In this document: positions 27,101 to 42,300 of the stretch, one piece after another | Numbering within the stretch: position 1 is the first letter of the stretch | Layout of the letters: each line of letters opens with the position of its first letter | Program-made: the position numbers and the translations under genes | Notes under the pieces: model-generated | The model's database searches: none | What the model saw: only the letters and a program-made list of their open reading frames with translations | Told to the model about the DNA's origin: nothing | Assembly: GCA_036925085.1 (NCBI GenBank) | Contig: JAUPFP010000053.1 | Location: 186,001-250,000, forward strand | Source: Brachycybe producta | Lineage: Eukaryota; Arthropoda; Diplopoda; Playtdesmida; Andrognathidae | Length of the DNA: 64,000 nucleotides | Reading direction: 5' to 3'

Positions 27101-29164
27101 CGCAATGAAAATAACTGCTTCATTCTACATCAATTAGTTCATTTGCAATGAATTTTAGAATTTACAAATCCATGAGCAAGCTTAGACACTTCAATGACGC
27201 CCACTTTGAACTGGTGTAACTTTTGAAGCATGCAGTGCACACTGGAATTGAAGACATCGCTGCATTCCTGATTGTACAAGGAATGCAATGCATCTAAGAG
27301 CTCTATTCTATAAAAATTAGTAAAAATTGTCAAAAAATGACATTTTTTCATTAGTACCCATGTTGGAAGTTTTTCAAAAAACGGCAAAAAATGAAATAAC
27401 TGGTGTAACTTTTGAAGCATGCAGTGCACACCGGAATTGAAGACCTCCCTGCACTTCTGAATGTCCTAGAAATGCAATGCACCTAACAGTTTCATTCTAC
27501 ATTCATTAGTTCATTTGAAGTGATTTTTATAATTTACAAATAAATGAGCAAGCTTAGACCCTTCAATGATGCCCACTTTGAACTGTTGTAATTTTTTAAG
27601 CATGCAGTGCACACTGGAATTGAAGAAATCGCTGCATTCCTGATTGTACAAGGAATGCAATGCATCTAACAGCTCTATTCTATAAAAATTAGTAAAAATT
27701 GTCAAAAAATGACATTTTTTCATGAGTACCCATGTTGGAAGTTTTTCAAAAAACGGCAAAAAATGAAATAACTGGTGTAACTTTTGAAGCATGCAGTGCA
27801 CACCGGAATTGAAGACCTCCCTGCATTTCTGAATGTCCTAGAAATGCAATGCATCTAACAGTTTCATTCTACATCCATTAGTTCATTTGAAGTGATTTTT
27901 ATAATTTACAAATAAATGAGCAAGCTTAGACCCTTCAATGATGCCCACTTTGAACTGTTGTAATTTTTGAAGCATGCAGTGCACACTGGAATTGAAGACA
28001 TCGCTGCATTCTTGATTGTACAAAGAATGTAATGAAAATAACAGCTTCATTCTACATCAATTAGTTCATTTGCAATGAATTTTAGAATTTACAAATCCAT
28101 GAGCAAGCTTAGACACTTCAATGACGCCCACTTTGAACTGGTGTAACTTTTGAAGCATGCAGTGCACACTGGAATTGAAGACATCGCTGCATTCCTGATT
28201 GTACAAGGAATGCAATGCATCTAACAGCTCTATTCTATAAAAATTAGTAAAAATTGTCAAAAAATGACATTTTTTCATGAGTACCCATGTTGGAAGTTTT
28301 TCAAAAAACGGCAAAAAATGAAATAACTGGTGTAACTTTTGAAGCATGCAGTGCACACCGGAATTGAAGACCTCCCTGCATTTCTGAATGTCCTAGAAAT
28401 GCAATGCATCTAACAGTTTCATTCTACATCCATTAGTTCATTTGAAGTGATTTTTATAATTTACAAATAAATGAGCAAGCTTAGACCCTTCAATGATGCC
28501 CACTTTGAACTGTTGTAATTTTTGAAGCATGCAGTGCACACTGGAATTGAAGACATCGCTGCATTCCTGATTGTACAAAGAATGTAATGAAAATAACAGC
28601 TTCATTCTACATCAATTAGTTCATTTGCAATGAATTTTAGAATTTACAAATCCATGAGCAAGCTTAGACACTTCAATGACGCCCACTTTGAACTGGTGTA
28701 ACTTTTGAAGCATGCAGTGCACACTGGAATTGAAGACATCGCTGCATTCCTGATTGTACAAGGAATGCAATGCATCTAACAGCTCTATTCTATAAAAATT
28801 AGTAAAAATTGTCAAAAAATGACATTTTTTCATGAGTACCCATGTTGGAAGTTTTTCAAAAAACGGCAAAAAATGAAATAACTGGTGTAACTTTTGAAGC
28901 ATGCAGTGCACACCGGAATTGAAGACCTCCCTGCATTTCTGAATGTCCTAGAAATGCAATGCATCTAACAGTTTCATTCTACATCCATTAGTTCATTTGA
29001 AGTGATTTTTATAATTTACAAATAAATGAGCAAGCTTAGACCCTTCAATGATGCCCACTTTGAACTGTTGTAATTTTTGAAGCATGCAGTGCACACTGGA
29101 ATTGAAGAAATCGCTGCATTCCTGATTGTACAAGGAATGCAATGCATCTAACAGCTCCATTCTA
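24101..29164. repeat. Array domain 6: 1855-bp tandem pair, then pure 555-bp trimers
   Basis: About 24100-25950 and 25955-27800 are a tandem pair shifted by 1855 bp, about 10 monomers. It is followed by A1-B-A3 trimers repeating at exactly 555 bp (for example 28066-28620 and 28621-29164), with the shared rare tail CAAAGAATGTAATGAAAATA. Only satellite is present. Confidence 0.9.
28982..29164 (+). repeat. Representative A3 monomer (183 bp)
   Basis: Variant of A2 marked by TTTGAAGTGATTTTTATAAT, by ACAAATAAATGAGC where other A monomers have ACAAATCCATGAGC, and by GTTGTAATTTTTGAAGC. It occupies the A2 slot in many trimers between about 21.0 and 35.7 kb and again near 38.8 kb. It is absent from the first 20 kb and from the right arm as far as I can see. 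It marks a regional subfamily. Confidence 0.85.
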
Positions 29165-32100
29165 AAAAAAATGAGTAAAAATTGTCAAAAAATGACATTT
29201 TTTCATGAGTACCCGTGTTGGAAGTTTTTCAAAAAACGGCAATAAAGGAAATAACTGGTGTAACTTTTGAAGCATGCAGTGCACACCACAATTGAAGACC
29301 TCCCTGCATTCCTGATTGTCCAAGAAATGCAATGCATTTAACAGCTTCATTCTACGTCCATTAGTTCATTTGAAACGATTTTTAGAATTTACAAATCCAT
29401 GAGCAAGCTTAGACCCTTCAATGATGCCCAGTTTGAACTGTTGTATTTTTTGAAGCATGCAGTGCACACTGGAATTGAAGACATCACTGCATTCCTGATT
29501 GTCCAAAGATTGCAATGAAAATAACAGCTTCATTCTACATCAATTAGTTCATTTGCAATGAATTTTAGAATTTACAAATCCATGAGCAAGCTTAGACACT
29601 TCAATGACGCCCACTTTGAACTGGTGTAACTTTTGAAGAATGCAGTGCACACTGGAATTGAAGACATCGCTGCATTCCTTATTGTACAAGGAATGCAATG
29701 CACCTAACAGCTCCATTCTACAAAAATTAGTAAAAATTGTCAAAAAATAACATTTTTTCATGAGTAGCCATGTTGGAAGTTTTTCAAAAAAGGGCAAAAA
29801 ATGAAATAACTGGTGTAACTTTTGAAGCATGCAGTGCACACCGGAATTGAAGACCTCCCTGCATTTCTGAATGTCCTAGAAATGCAATGCATCTAACAGC
29901 TTCATTCTATGTCCATTAGTTCATTTGAAAGGATTTTTAGAATTTACAAATCCATGAGCAAGCTTAGACCCTTCAATGACGCCCACTTTGAACTGTTGTA
30001 TTTTTTGAAGAATGCAGTGCACACTGGAATTGAAGACATCACTGAATTCCTGATTGTCCAAAGAACGCAATGAAAATAACAGCTTCATTCTACATCAATT
30101 AGTTCATTTGCAATGAATTTTAGAATTTACAAATCCATGAACAAGCTTAGACCCTTCAATGATGCCCACTTTGAACTGTTGTATTTTTTGAAGCATGCAG
30201 TGCATACTGGAATTGAAGAAATCACTGCATTCCTGATTGTCCAAAGAATGCAATAAAAATAACAGCTTCATTCTACATCAATTAGTTCATTTGCAATGAA
30301 TTTTAGAATTTACAAATCCATGAGCAAGCTTAGACACTTCAATGACGCCCACTTTGAACTGGTGTAACTTTTGAAGCATGCAGTGCACACTGGAATTGAA
30401 GACATCGCTGCATTCCTGATTGTACAAGGAATGCATTGCATCTAACAGCTCCATTCTAAAAAAATGAGTAAACATTGTCAAAAAATGACATTTTTTCATG
30501 AGTTCTCGTGTTGGAAGTTTTTCAAAAAACGGCAATAAATGAAATAACTGGTGTAACTTTTGAAACATGCAGTGCACACCGGAATTGAAGACATCACTGC
30601 ATTCCTGATTGTCCAAAGAACGCAATGAAAATAACTGCTTCATTCTACATCAATTAGTTCATTTGCAATGAATTTTAGAATTTACAAATCCATGAGCAAG
30701 CTTAGACACTTCAATGACGCCCACTTTGAACTGGTGTAACTTTTGAAGCATGCAGTGCACACTGGAATTGAAGACATCGCTGCATTCCTGATTGTACAAG
30801 GAATGCAATGCATCTAACAGCTCCATTCTAAAAAAATGAGTAAAAATTGTCAAAAAATGACATTTTTTCATGAGTACCCGTGTTGGAAGTTTTTCAAAAA
30901 ACGGCAAAAAATGAAATAACTGGTGTAACTATTGAAGCATGCAGTGCACACCGGAATTGAAGACCTCCCTGCATTTCGGAATGTCCTAGAAATGCAATGC
31001 ACCTAACAGTTTCATTCTACATCCATTAGTTCATTTGAAGTGATTTTTATAATTTACAAATAAATGAGCAAGCTTAGACCCTTCAATGACGCCCACTTTG
31101 AACTGGTGTAACTTTTGAAGCATGCAGTGCACACCGGAATTGAAGACATCACTGCATTCCTGATTGTCCAAAGAACGCAATGAAAATAACTGCTTCATTT
31201 TACATCAATTAGTTCATTTGCAATGAATTTTAGAATTTACAAATCCATGAGCAAGCTTAGACACTTCAATGACGCCCACTTTGAACTGGTGTAACTTTTG
31301 AAGCATGCAGTGCACACTGGAATTGAAGACATCGCTGCATTCCTGATTGTACAAGGAATGCAATGCATCTAACAGCTCTATTCCATAAAAATTAGTAAAA
31401 ATTGTCAAAAAATGACATTTTTTCATGAGTACCCATGTTGGAAGTTTTTCAAAAAATGGCAAAAAATGAAATAACTGGTGTAACTATTGAAGCATGCAGT
31501 GCACACCGGAATTGAAGACCTCCCTGCATTTCTGAATGTCCTAGAAATGCAATGCACCTAACAGTTTCATTCTACATCCATTAGTTCATTTGAAGTGATT
31601 TTTATAATTTACAAATAAATGAGCAAGCTTAGACCCTTCAATGACGCCCACTTTGAACTGCTGTAATTTTTGAAGCATGCAGTGCACACTGGAATTGAAG
31701 ACATCGCTGCATTCCTGATTGTACAAGGAATGCAATGCATCTAACAGCTCTATTCCATAAAAATTAGTAAAAATTGTCAAAAAATGACATTTTTTCATGA
31801 GTATCCATGTTGGAAGTTTTTCAAAAACGGCAATAAATGAATTAACTGGTGTAACTTTTGAAGCATGCAGTGCACACCGGAATTGAAGACCTCCATGCAT
31901 TTCTGAATGTCCTAGAAATGCAATGCATCTAACAGCTTCATTCTATGTCCATTAGTTCATTTGAAACGATTTTTAGAATTTACAAATCCATTAGCAAGCT
32001 TAGACCCTTCAATGATGCCCAATTTGAACTGTTGTATTTTTTGAAGAATGCAGTGCACACTGGAATTGAAGACATCACTGAATTCCTGATTGTCCAAAGA

Positions 32101-35100
32101 ACGCAATGAAAATAACAGCTTCATTCTACATCAATTAGTTCATTTGCAATGAATTTTAGAATTTACAAATCCATGAGCAAGCTGAGACACTTCAATGACG
32201 CCCACTTTGAACTGGTGTAACTTTTGAAGCATGCAGTGCACACTGGAATTGAAGACATCGCTGCATTCCTTATTGTACAACGAATGCAATGCATCTAACA
32301 GCTCCATTCTACAAAAATTAGTAAAAATTGTCAAAAAATAACATTTTTTCATGAGTAGCCATGTTGGAAGTTTTTCAAAAAAGGGCAAAAAATGAAATAA
32401 CTGGTGTAACTTTTGAAGCATGCAGTGCACACCGGAATTGAAGACCTCCCTGCATTTCTGAATGTCCCAGAAATGCAATGCATCTAACAGCTTCATTCTA
32501 TGTCCATTACTTCATTTGAAACGATTTTTAGAATTTACAAATCCATGAGCAGGCTTAGACCCTTCAATGACGCCCACTTTGAACTGTTGTATTTTTTGAA
32601 GAATGCAGTGCACACTGGAATTGAAGACATCACTGAATTCCTGATTGTCCAAAGAACGCAATGAAAATAACAGTTTCATTCTACATCCATTAGTTCAATT
32701 GAAGTGATTTTTATAATTTACAAATAAATGAGCAAGCTTAGACCCTTCAATGATGCCCACTTTGAACTGTTGTAATTTTTTAAGCATGCAGTGCACACTG
32801 GAATTGAAGAAATCGCTGCATTCCTGGTTGTACAAGGAATGCAATGCATCTAACAGCTCCATTCTAAAAAAAATGAGTAAAAATTGTCAAAAAATGACAT
32901 TTTTTCATGAGTACCCGTGTTGGAAGTTTTTCAAAAAACGGCAATAAATGAAATAACTGGTGTAACTTTTGAAGCATGCAGTGCACACCACAATTGAAGA
33001 CCTCCCTGCATTCCTGATTGTCCAAGAAATGCAATGCATTTAACAGCTTCATTCTACGTCCATTAGTTCATTTGAAACGATTTTTAGAATTTACAAATCC
33101 ATGAGCAAGCTTAGACCCTTCAATGATGCCCAGTTTGAACTGTTGTATTTTTTGAAGCATGCAGTGCACACTGGAATTGAAGACATCACTGCATTCCTGA
33201 TTGTCCAAAGATTGCAATGAAAATAACAGCTTCATTCTACATCAATTAGTTCATTTGCAATGAATTTTAGAATTTACAAATCCATGAGCAAGCTTAGACA
33301 CTTCAATGACGCCCACTTTGAACTGGTGTAACTTTTGAAGAATGCAGTGCACACTGGAATTGAAGACATCGCTGCATTCCTTATTGTACAAGGAATGCAA
33401 TGCACCTAACAGCTCCATTCTACAAAAATTAGTAAAAATTGTCAAAAAATAACATTTTTTCATGAGTAGCCATGTTGGAAGTTTTTCAAAAAAGGGCAAA
33501 AAATGAAATAACTGGTGTAACTTTTGAAGCATGCAGTGCACACCGGAATTGAAGACCTCCCTGCATTTCTGAATGTCCTAGAAATGCAATGCATCTAACA
33601 GCTTCATTCTATGTCCATTAGTTCATTTGAAACGATTTTTAGAATTTACAAATCCATGAGCAAGCTTAGACCCTTCAATGACGCCCACTTTGAACTGTTG
33701 TATTTTTTGAAGAATGCAGTGCACACTGGAATTGAAGACATCACTGAATTCCTGATTGTCCAAAGAACGCGATGAAAATAACAGCTTCATTCTACATCAA
33801 TTAGTTCATTTGCAATGAATTTTAGAATTTACAAATCCATGAACAAGCTTAGACCCTTCAATGATGCCCACTTTGAACTGTTGTATTTTTTGAAGCATGC
33901 AGTGCATACTGGAATTGAAGAAATCACTGCATTCCTGATTGTCCAAAGAATGCAATAAAAATAACAGCTTCATTCTACATCAATTAGTTCATTTGCAATG
34001 AATTTTAGAATTTACAAATCCATGAGCAAGCTTAGACACTTCAATGACGCCCACTTTGAACTGGTGTAACTTTTGAAGCATGCAGTGCACACTGGAATTG
34101 AAGACATCGCTGCATTCCTGATTGTACAAGGAATGCAATGCATCTAACAGCTCCATTCTAAAAAAATGAGTAAAAATTGTCAAAAAATAACATTTTTTCA
34201 TGAGTACCCGTGTTGGAAGTTTTTCAAAAAACGGCAATAAATGAAATAACTGGTGTAACTTTTGAAACATGCAGTGCACACCGGAATTGAAGACATCACT
34301 GCATTCCTGATTGTCCAAAGAACGCAATGAAAATAACTGCTTCATTTTACATCAATTAGTTCATTTGCAATGAATTTTAGAATTTACAAATCCATGAGCA
34401 AGCTTAGACACTTCAATGACGCCCACTTTGAACTGGTGTAACTTTTGAAGCATGCAGTGCACACTGGAATTGAAGACATCGCTGCATTCCTTATTGTACA
34501 AGGAATGCAATGCATCTAACAGCTCCATTCTACAAAAATTAGTAAAAATTGTCAAAAAATAACATTTTTTCATGAGTAGCCATGTTGGAAGTTTTTCAAA
34601 AAAGGGCAAAAAATGAAATAACTGGTGTAACTTTTGAAGCATGCAGTGCACACCGGAATTGAAGACCTCCCTGCATTTCTGAATGTCCTAGAAATGCAAT
34701 GCATCTAACAGCTTCATTCTATGTCCATTAGTTCATTTGAAACGATTTTTAGAATTTACAAATCCATGAGCAAGCTTAGACCCTTCAATGACGCCCACTT
34801 TGAACTGTTGTATTTTTTGAAGAATGCAGTGCACACTGGAATTGAAGACATCACTGAATTCCTGATTGTCCAAAGAACGCAATGAAAATAACAGCTTCAT
34901 TCTACATCAATTAGTTCATTTGCAATGAATTTTAGAATTTACAAATCCATGAACAAGCTTAGACCCTTCAATGACGCCCACTTTGAACTGTTGTATTCTT
35001 TGAAGCATGCAGTGCATACTGGAATTGAAGAAATCACTGCATTCCTGATTGTCCAAAGAATGCAATGAAAATAACAGCTTCATTCTACATCAATTAGTTT

Positions 35101-35400
35101 ATTTGCAATGAATTTTAGAATTTACAAATCCATGAGCAAGCTTAGACACTTCAATGATGCCCACTTTGAACTGGTGTAACTTTTGAAGCATGCAGTGCAC
35201 ACTGGAATTGAAGACATCGCTGCATTCCTGATTGTACAAGGAATGCAATGCATCTAACAGCTCTATTCTATAAAAATTAGTAAAAATTGTCAAAAAATGA
35301 CATTTTTTCATGAGTACCCATGTTGGAAGTTTTTCAAAAAACGGCAAAAAATGAAATAACTGGTGTAACTTTTGAAGCATGCAGTGCACACCGGAATTGA
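29165..35400. repeat. Array domain 7: 3702-bp block copies
   Basis: About 29040-30700 recurs at about 32742-34400, shifted by 3702 bp or about 20 monomers. Shared variants include AAAAAATAACATTTTTTC in B (dyad base change), AAAAAAGGGCAAAAAATG in place of the usual ACGGC, GCCCAGTTTGAACTG, and TGCAATAAAAATAAC. Only satellite is present. Confidence 0.88.
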
Positions 35401-38400
35401 AGACCTCCCTGCATTTCTGAATGTCCTAGAAATGCAATGCACCTAACAGTTTCATTCTACATCCATTAGTTCATTTGAAGTGATTTTTATAATTTACAAA
35501 TAAATGAGCAAGCTTAGACCCTTCAATGATGCCCACTTTGAACTGTTGTAATTTTTGAAGCATGCAGTGCACACTGGAATTGAAGAAATCGCTGCATTCC
35601 TGATTGTACAAGGAATGCAATGCATCTAACAGCTCCATTCTAAAAAAAATGAGTAAAAATTGTCAAAAAATGACATTTTTTCATGAGTACCCGTGTTAGA
35701 AGTTTTTCAAAAAACGGCAATAAATGAAATAACTGGTGTAACTTTTGAAACATGCAGTGCACACCGGAATTGAAGACATCACTGCATTCCTGATTGTCCA
35801 AAGAACGCAATGAAAATAACTGCTTCATTTTACATCAATTAGTTCATTTGCAATGAATTTTAGAATTTACAAATCCATGAGCAAGCTTAGACACTTCAAT
35901 GATGCCCACTTTGAACTGGTGTAACTTTTGAAGCATGCAGTGCACACTGGAATTGAAGACATCGCTGCATTCCTGATTGTACAAGGAATGCAATGCATCT
36001 AACAGCTCCATTCTACAAAAATTAGTACAAATTGTCAAAAAATGACATTTTTTCATGAGTACCCATGATGGAAGTTTTTCAAAAAATGGCAAAAAATGAA
36101 ATAACTGGTGTAACTTTTGAAGCATGCAGTGCACACCACAATTGAAGACCTCCCTGCATTCCTGATTGTCCAAGAAATGCAATGCATTTAACAGCTTCAT
36201 TCTATGTCCATTAGTTCATTTGAAACGATTTTTAGAATTTACAAATCCATGAGCAAGCTTAGACCCTTCAATGACGCCCACTTTGAACTGTTGTATTTTT
36301 TGAAGCATGCAGTGCACACTGGAATTGAAGACATCACTGCATTCCTGATTGTCCAAAGATTGCAATGAAAATAACAGCTTCATTTTACATTAATTAGTTC
36401 ATTTGCAATGAATTTTAGAATTTACAAATCCATGAGCAAGCTTAGACACTTCAATGACGCCCACATTGAACTGGTGTAACTTTTGAAGCATGCAGTGCAC
36501 ACCACAATTGAAGACCTCCCTGCATTCCTTATTGTCCAAGAAATGCAATGCATTTAACAGCTTCATCCTATGTCCATTAGTTCATTTGAAACGATTTTTA
36601 GAATTTACAAATCCATGAGCAAGCTTAGACCCTTCAATGACGCCCACTTTGAACTGTTGTATTTTTTGAAGCATGGAGTGCACACTGGAATTGAAGACAT
36701 CGCTGCATTCCTGATTGTACAAGGAATGCAATGCATCTAATAGCTCAATTCTACAAAAAATAGTAAAAATTGTCAAAAAATGATATTTTTTCATGAGTAC
36801 CCATGTTTGAAGTTTTTCAAAAAATGGCAAAAAATGAAATAACTGGTGTAACTTTTGAAGCATGCAGTGCACACCGGAATTGAAGACCTCCCTGCATTTC
36901 TGAATGTCCTAGAAATGCAATGCATCTCACAGCTTCATTCTACGTCCATTAGTTCATTTGAAATGATTTTTAGAACTTACAAATCCATGAGCAAGCTTAG
37001 ACCCTTCAATGATGCCCACTTTGAACTGTTGTATTTTTTGAAGCATGCAGTGCACACTGGAATTGAAGACATCACTGCATTCCTGATTGTCCAAAAAATG
37101 CAATGAAAATAACAGCTTCATTCTACATCAATTAGTTCATTTGCAATGAATTTTAGAATTTACAAATCCATGAGCAAGCTTAGACACTTCAATGACGCCC
37201 ACTTTGAACTGGTGTAACTTTTGAAGCATGCAGTGCACACTGGAATTGAAGACATCGCTGCATTATTGATTGTACAAGGAATGCAATGCATCTAACAGCT
37301 CCATTCTACGAAAATTAGTAAAAATTGTCAAAAAATGACATTTTTTCATGAGTACCCATGTTGGAAGTTTTTCAAAAAACGGCAAAAAATGAAATAACTG
37401 GTGTAACTTTTGAAGCATGCAGTGCACACCACAATTGAAGACCTCCCTGCATTCCTGATTGTCCAAGAAATGCAATGCATTTAACAGCTTCATTCTACGT
37501 CCATTAGTTCATTTGAAACGAATTTTAGAATTTACAAATCCATGAGCAAGCTTAGACCCTTCAATGACGCCCACTTTGAACTGTTGTATTTTTTGAAGCA
37601 TGCAGTGCACACTGGAATTGAAGACATCACTGCATTCCTGGTTGTCCAAAGATTGCAATGAAAATAACAGCTTCATTCTACATTAATTAGTTCATTTGCA
37701 ATGAATTTTAGAATTTACAAATCCATGAGCAAGCTTAGACACTTCAATGACGCACACATTGAACTGGTGTAACTTTTGAAGCATGCAGTGCACACTGGAA
37801 TTGAAGACATCGCTGCATTCCTTATTGTACAAGGAATGCAATGCATCTAACAGCTTTATTCTACAAAAATTAGTAAAAATTGTCAAAAAATAACATTTTT
37901 TTATGAGTACCCCATGTTGGAAGTTTTTCAAAAAACGGCAAAAAATGAAATAACTTCTGTAACTTTTGAAGCATGCAGTGCACACCGGAATTGAAGACCT
38001 CCCTGCATTTCTGAATGTCCTATTAATGCAATGCATCTAACAGCTTCATTCTATGTCCATTAGTTCATTTGAAACGATTTTTAGAATTTACAAATCCATG
38101 AGCAAGCTTAGACCCTTCAATGACGCCCACTTTGAACTGTTGTATTTTTTGAAGCATGGAGTGCACACTGGAATTGAAGACATCGCTGCATTCCTGATTG
38201 TACAAGGAATGCAATGCATCTAATAGCTCAATTCTACAAAAATTAGTAAAAATTGTCAAAAAATGACATTTTTTCATGAGTACCCATGTTTGAAGTTTTT
38301 CAAAAAATGGCAAAAAATGAAATAACTGGTGTAACTTTTGAAGCATGCAGTGCACACCGGAATTGAAGACCTCCCTGCATTTCTGAATGTACTAGAAATG

Positions 38401-41400
38401 CAATGCATCTCACAGCTTCATTCTACGTCCATTAGTTCATTTGAAATGATTTTTAGAACTTACAAATCCATGAGCAAGCTTAGACCCTTCAATGATGCCC
38501 ACTTTGAACTGTTGTATTTTTTGAAGCATGCAGTGCACACTGGAATTGAAGACATCACTGCATTCCTGATTGTCCAAAAAATGCAATGAAAATAACAGCT
38601 TCATTCTACATCAATTAGTTCATTTGCAATGAATTTTAGAATTTACAAATCCATGAGCAAGCTTAGACACTTCAATGACGCCCACTTTGAACTGGTGTAA
38701 CTTTTGAAGCATGCAGTGCACACTGGAATTGAAGACATCGCTGCATTTCTGAATGTCCTAGAAATGCAATGCACCTAACAGTTTCATTCTACATCCATTA
38801 GTTCATTTGAAGTGATTTTTATAATTTACAAATAAATGAGCAAGCTTAGACCCTTCAATGATGCCCACTTTGAACTGTTGTAATTTTTGAAGCATGCAGT
38901 GCACACTGGAATTGAAGAAATCGCTGCATTCCTGATTGTACAAGGAATGCAATGCATCTAACAGCTCCATTCTAAAAAAAATGAGTAAAAATTGTCAAAA
39001 AATGACATTTTTTCATGAGTACCCGTGTTAGAAGTTTTTCAAAAAACGGCAATAAATGAAATAACTGGTGTAACTTTTGAAACATGCAGTGCACACCGGA
39101 ATTGAAGACATCACTGCATTCCTGATTGTCCAAAGAACGCAATGAAAATAACTGCTTCATTTTACATCAATTAGTTCATTTGCAATGAATTTTAGAATTT
39201 ACAAATCCATGAGCAAGCTTAGACACTTCAATGATGCCCACTTTGAACTGGTGTAACTTTTGAAGCATGCAGTGCACACTGGAATTGAAGACATCGCTGC
39301 ATTCCTGATTGTACAAGGAATGCAATGCATCTAACAGCTCCATTCTACAAAAATTAGTACAAATTGTCAAAAAATGACATTTTTTCATGAGTACCCATGA
39401 TGGAAGTTTTTCAAAAAATGGCAAAAAATGAAATAACTGGTGTAACTTTTGAAGCATGCAGTGCACACCACAATTGAAGACCTCCCTGCATTCCTGATTG
39501 TCCAAGAAATGCAATGCATTTAACAGCTTCATTCTATGTCCATTAGTTCATTTGAAACGATTTTTAGAATTTACAAATCCATGAGCAAGCTTAGACCCTT
39601 CAATGACGCCCACTTTGAACTGTTGTATTTTTTGAAGCATGCAGTGCACACTGGAATTGAAGACATCACTGCATTCCTGATTGTCCAAAGATTGCAATGA
39701 AAATAACAGCTTCATTTTACATTAATTAGTTCATTTGCAATGAATTTTAGAATTTACAAATCCATGAGCAAGCTTAGACACTTCAATGACGCCCACATTG
39801 AACTGGTGTAACTTTTGAAGCATGCAGTGCACACCACAATTGAAGACCTCCCTGCATTCCTTATTGTCCAAGAAATGCAATGCATTTAACAGCTTCATCC
39901 TATGTCCATTAGTTCATTTGAAACGATTTTTAGAATTTACAAATCCATGAGCAAGCTTAGACCCTTCAATGACGCCCACTTTGAACTGTTGTATTTTTTG
40001 AAGCATGGAGTGCACACTGGAATTGAAGACATCGCTGCATTCCTGATTGTACAAGGAATGCAATGCATCTAATAGCTCAATTCTACAAAAAATAGTAAAA
40101 ATTGTCAAAAAATGATATTTTTTCATGAGTACCCATGTTTGAAGTTTTTCAAAAAATGGCAAAAAATGAAATAACTGGTGTAACTTTTGAAGCATGCAGT
40201 GCACACCACAATTGAAGACCTCCCTGCATTCCTGATTGTCCAAGAAATGCAATGCATTTAACAGCTTCATTCTACGTCCATTAGTTCATTTGAAACGAAT
40301 TTTAGAATTTACAAATCCATGAGCAAGCTTAGACCCTTCAATGACGCCCACTTTGAACTGTTGTATTTTTTGAAGCATGCAGTGCACACTGGAATTGAAG
40401 ACATCACTGCATTCCTGGTTGTCCAAAGATTGCAATGAAAATAACAGCTTCATTCTACATTAATTAGTTCATTTGCAATGAATTTTAGAATTTACAAATC
40501 CATGAGCAAGCTTAGACACTTCAATGACGCACACATTGAACTGGTGTAACTTTTGAAGCATGCAGTGCACACTGGAATTGAAGACATCGCTGCATTCCTT
40601 ATTGTACAAGGAATGCAATGCATCTAACAGCTTTATTCTACAAAAATTAGTAAAAATTGTCAAAAAATAACATTTTTTTATGAGTACCCCATGTTGGAAG
40701 TTTTTCAAAAAACGGCAAAAAATGAAATAACTTCTGTAACTTTTGAAGCATGCAGTGCACACCGGAATTGAAGACCTCCCTGCATTTCTGAATGTCCTAT
40801 TAATGCAATGCATCTAACAGCTTCATTCTATGTCCATTAGTTCATTTGAAACGATTTTTAGAATTTACAAATCCATGAGCAAGCTTAGACCCTTCAATGA
40901 CGCCCACTTTGAACTGTTGTATTTTTTGAAGCATGGAGTGCACACTGGAATTGAAGACATCGCTGCATTCCTGATTGTACAAGGAATGCAATGCATCTAA
41001 TAGCTCAATTCTACAAAAATTAGTAAAAATTGTCAAAAAATGACATTTTTTCATGAGTACCCATGTTTGAAGTTTTTCAAAAAATGGCAAAAAATGAAAT
41101 AACTGGTGTAACTTTTGAAGCATGCAGTGCACACCGGAATTGAAGACCTCCCTGCATTTCTGAATGTACTAGAAATGCAATGCATCTCACAGCTTCATTC
41201 TACGTCCATTAGTTCATTTGAAATGATTTTTAGAACTTACAAATCCATGAGCAAGCTTAGACCCTTCAATGATGCCCACTTTGAACTGTTGTATTTTTTG
41301 AAGCATGCAGTGCACACTGGAATTGAAGACATCACTGCATTCCTGATTGTCCAAAAAATGCAATGAAAATAACAGCTTCATTCTACATCAATTAGTTCAT

Positions 41401-42300
41401 TTGCAATGAATTTTAGAATTTACAAATCCATGAGCAAGCTTAGACACTTCAATGACGCCCACTTTGAACTGGTGTAACTTTTGAAGCATGCAGTGCACAC
41501 TGGAATTGAAGACATCGCTGCATTATTGATTGTACAAGGAATGCAATGCATCTAACAGCTCCATTCTACGAAAATTAGTAAAAATTGTCAAAAAAATGAC
41601 ATTTTTTCATGAGTACCCATGTTGGAAGTTTTTCAAAAAACGGCAAAAAATGAAATAACTGGTGTAACTTTTGAAGCATGCAGTGCACACCACAATTGAA
41701 GACATCCCTGCATTCCTGATTGTCCAAGAAATGCAATGCATTTAACAGCTTCATTCTACGTCCATTAGTTCATTTGAAACGAATTTTAGAATTTACAAAT
41801 CCATGAGCAAGCTTAGACCCTTCAATGACGCCCACTTTGAACTGTTGTATTTTGTGAAGCATGCAGTGCACACTGGAATTGAAGACATCACTGCATTCCT
41901 GATTGTCCAAAGATTGCAATGAAAATAACAGCTTCATTCTACATTAATTAGTTCATTTGCAATGAATTTTAGAATTTACAAATCCATGAGCAAGCTTAGA
42001 CACTTCAATGACGCACACATTGAACTGGTGTAACTTTTGAAGCATGCAGTGCACACTGGAATTGAAGACATCGCTGCATTCCTTATTGTACAAAGAATGC
42101 AATGCATCTAACAGCTGCATTCTACGAATATTAGTAAAAATTGTCAAAAAATGACATTTTTTCATGAGTACCCATGTTGGAAGTTTTTCAAAAAACGGCA
42201 AAAAATGAAATAACTGGTGTAACTTTTGAAGCATGCAGTGCACACCACAATTGAAGACCTCCCTGCATTCCTGATTGTCCAAGAAATGCAATGCATTTAA
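35401..42300. repeat. Array domain 8: 3332-bp and 2777-bp block copies
   Basis: About 35400-36870 recurs at about 38740-40200 (shift 3332 bp, about 18 monomers). About 37430-38745 recurs at about 40207-41522 (shift 2777 bp, about 15 monomers). Shared variants include GTACCCATGATGGAAG, GTACCCATGTTTGAAG, TTAGTACAAATTGTC, GACGCACACATTGAAC and the CCTATTAATGCAATGC tail. The switch between the two shifts near 40.2 kb marks an exchange breakpoint. Only satellite is present. Confidence 0.88.
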
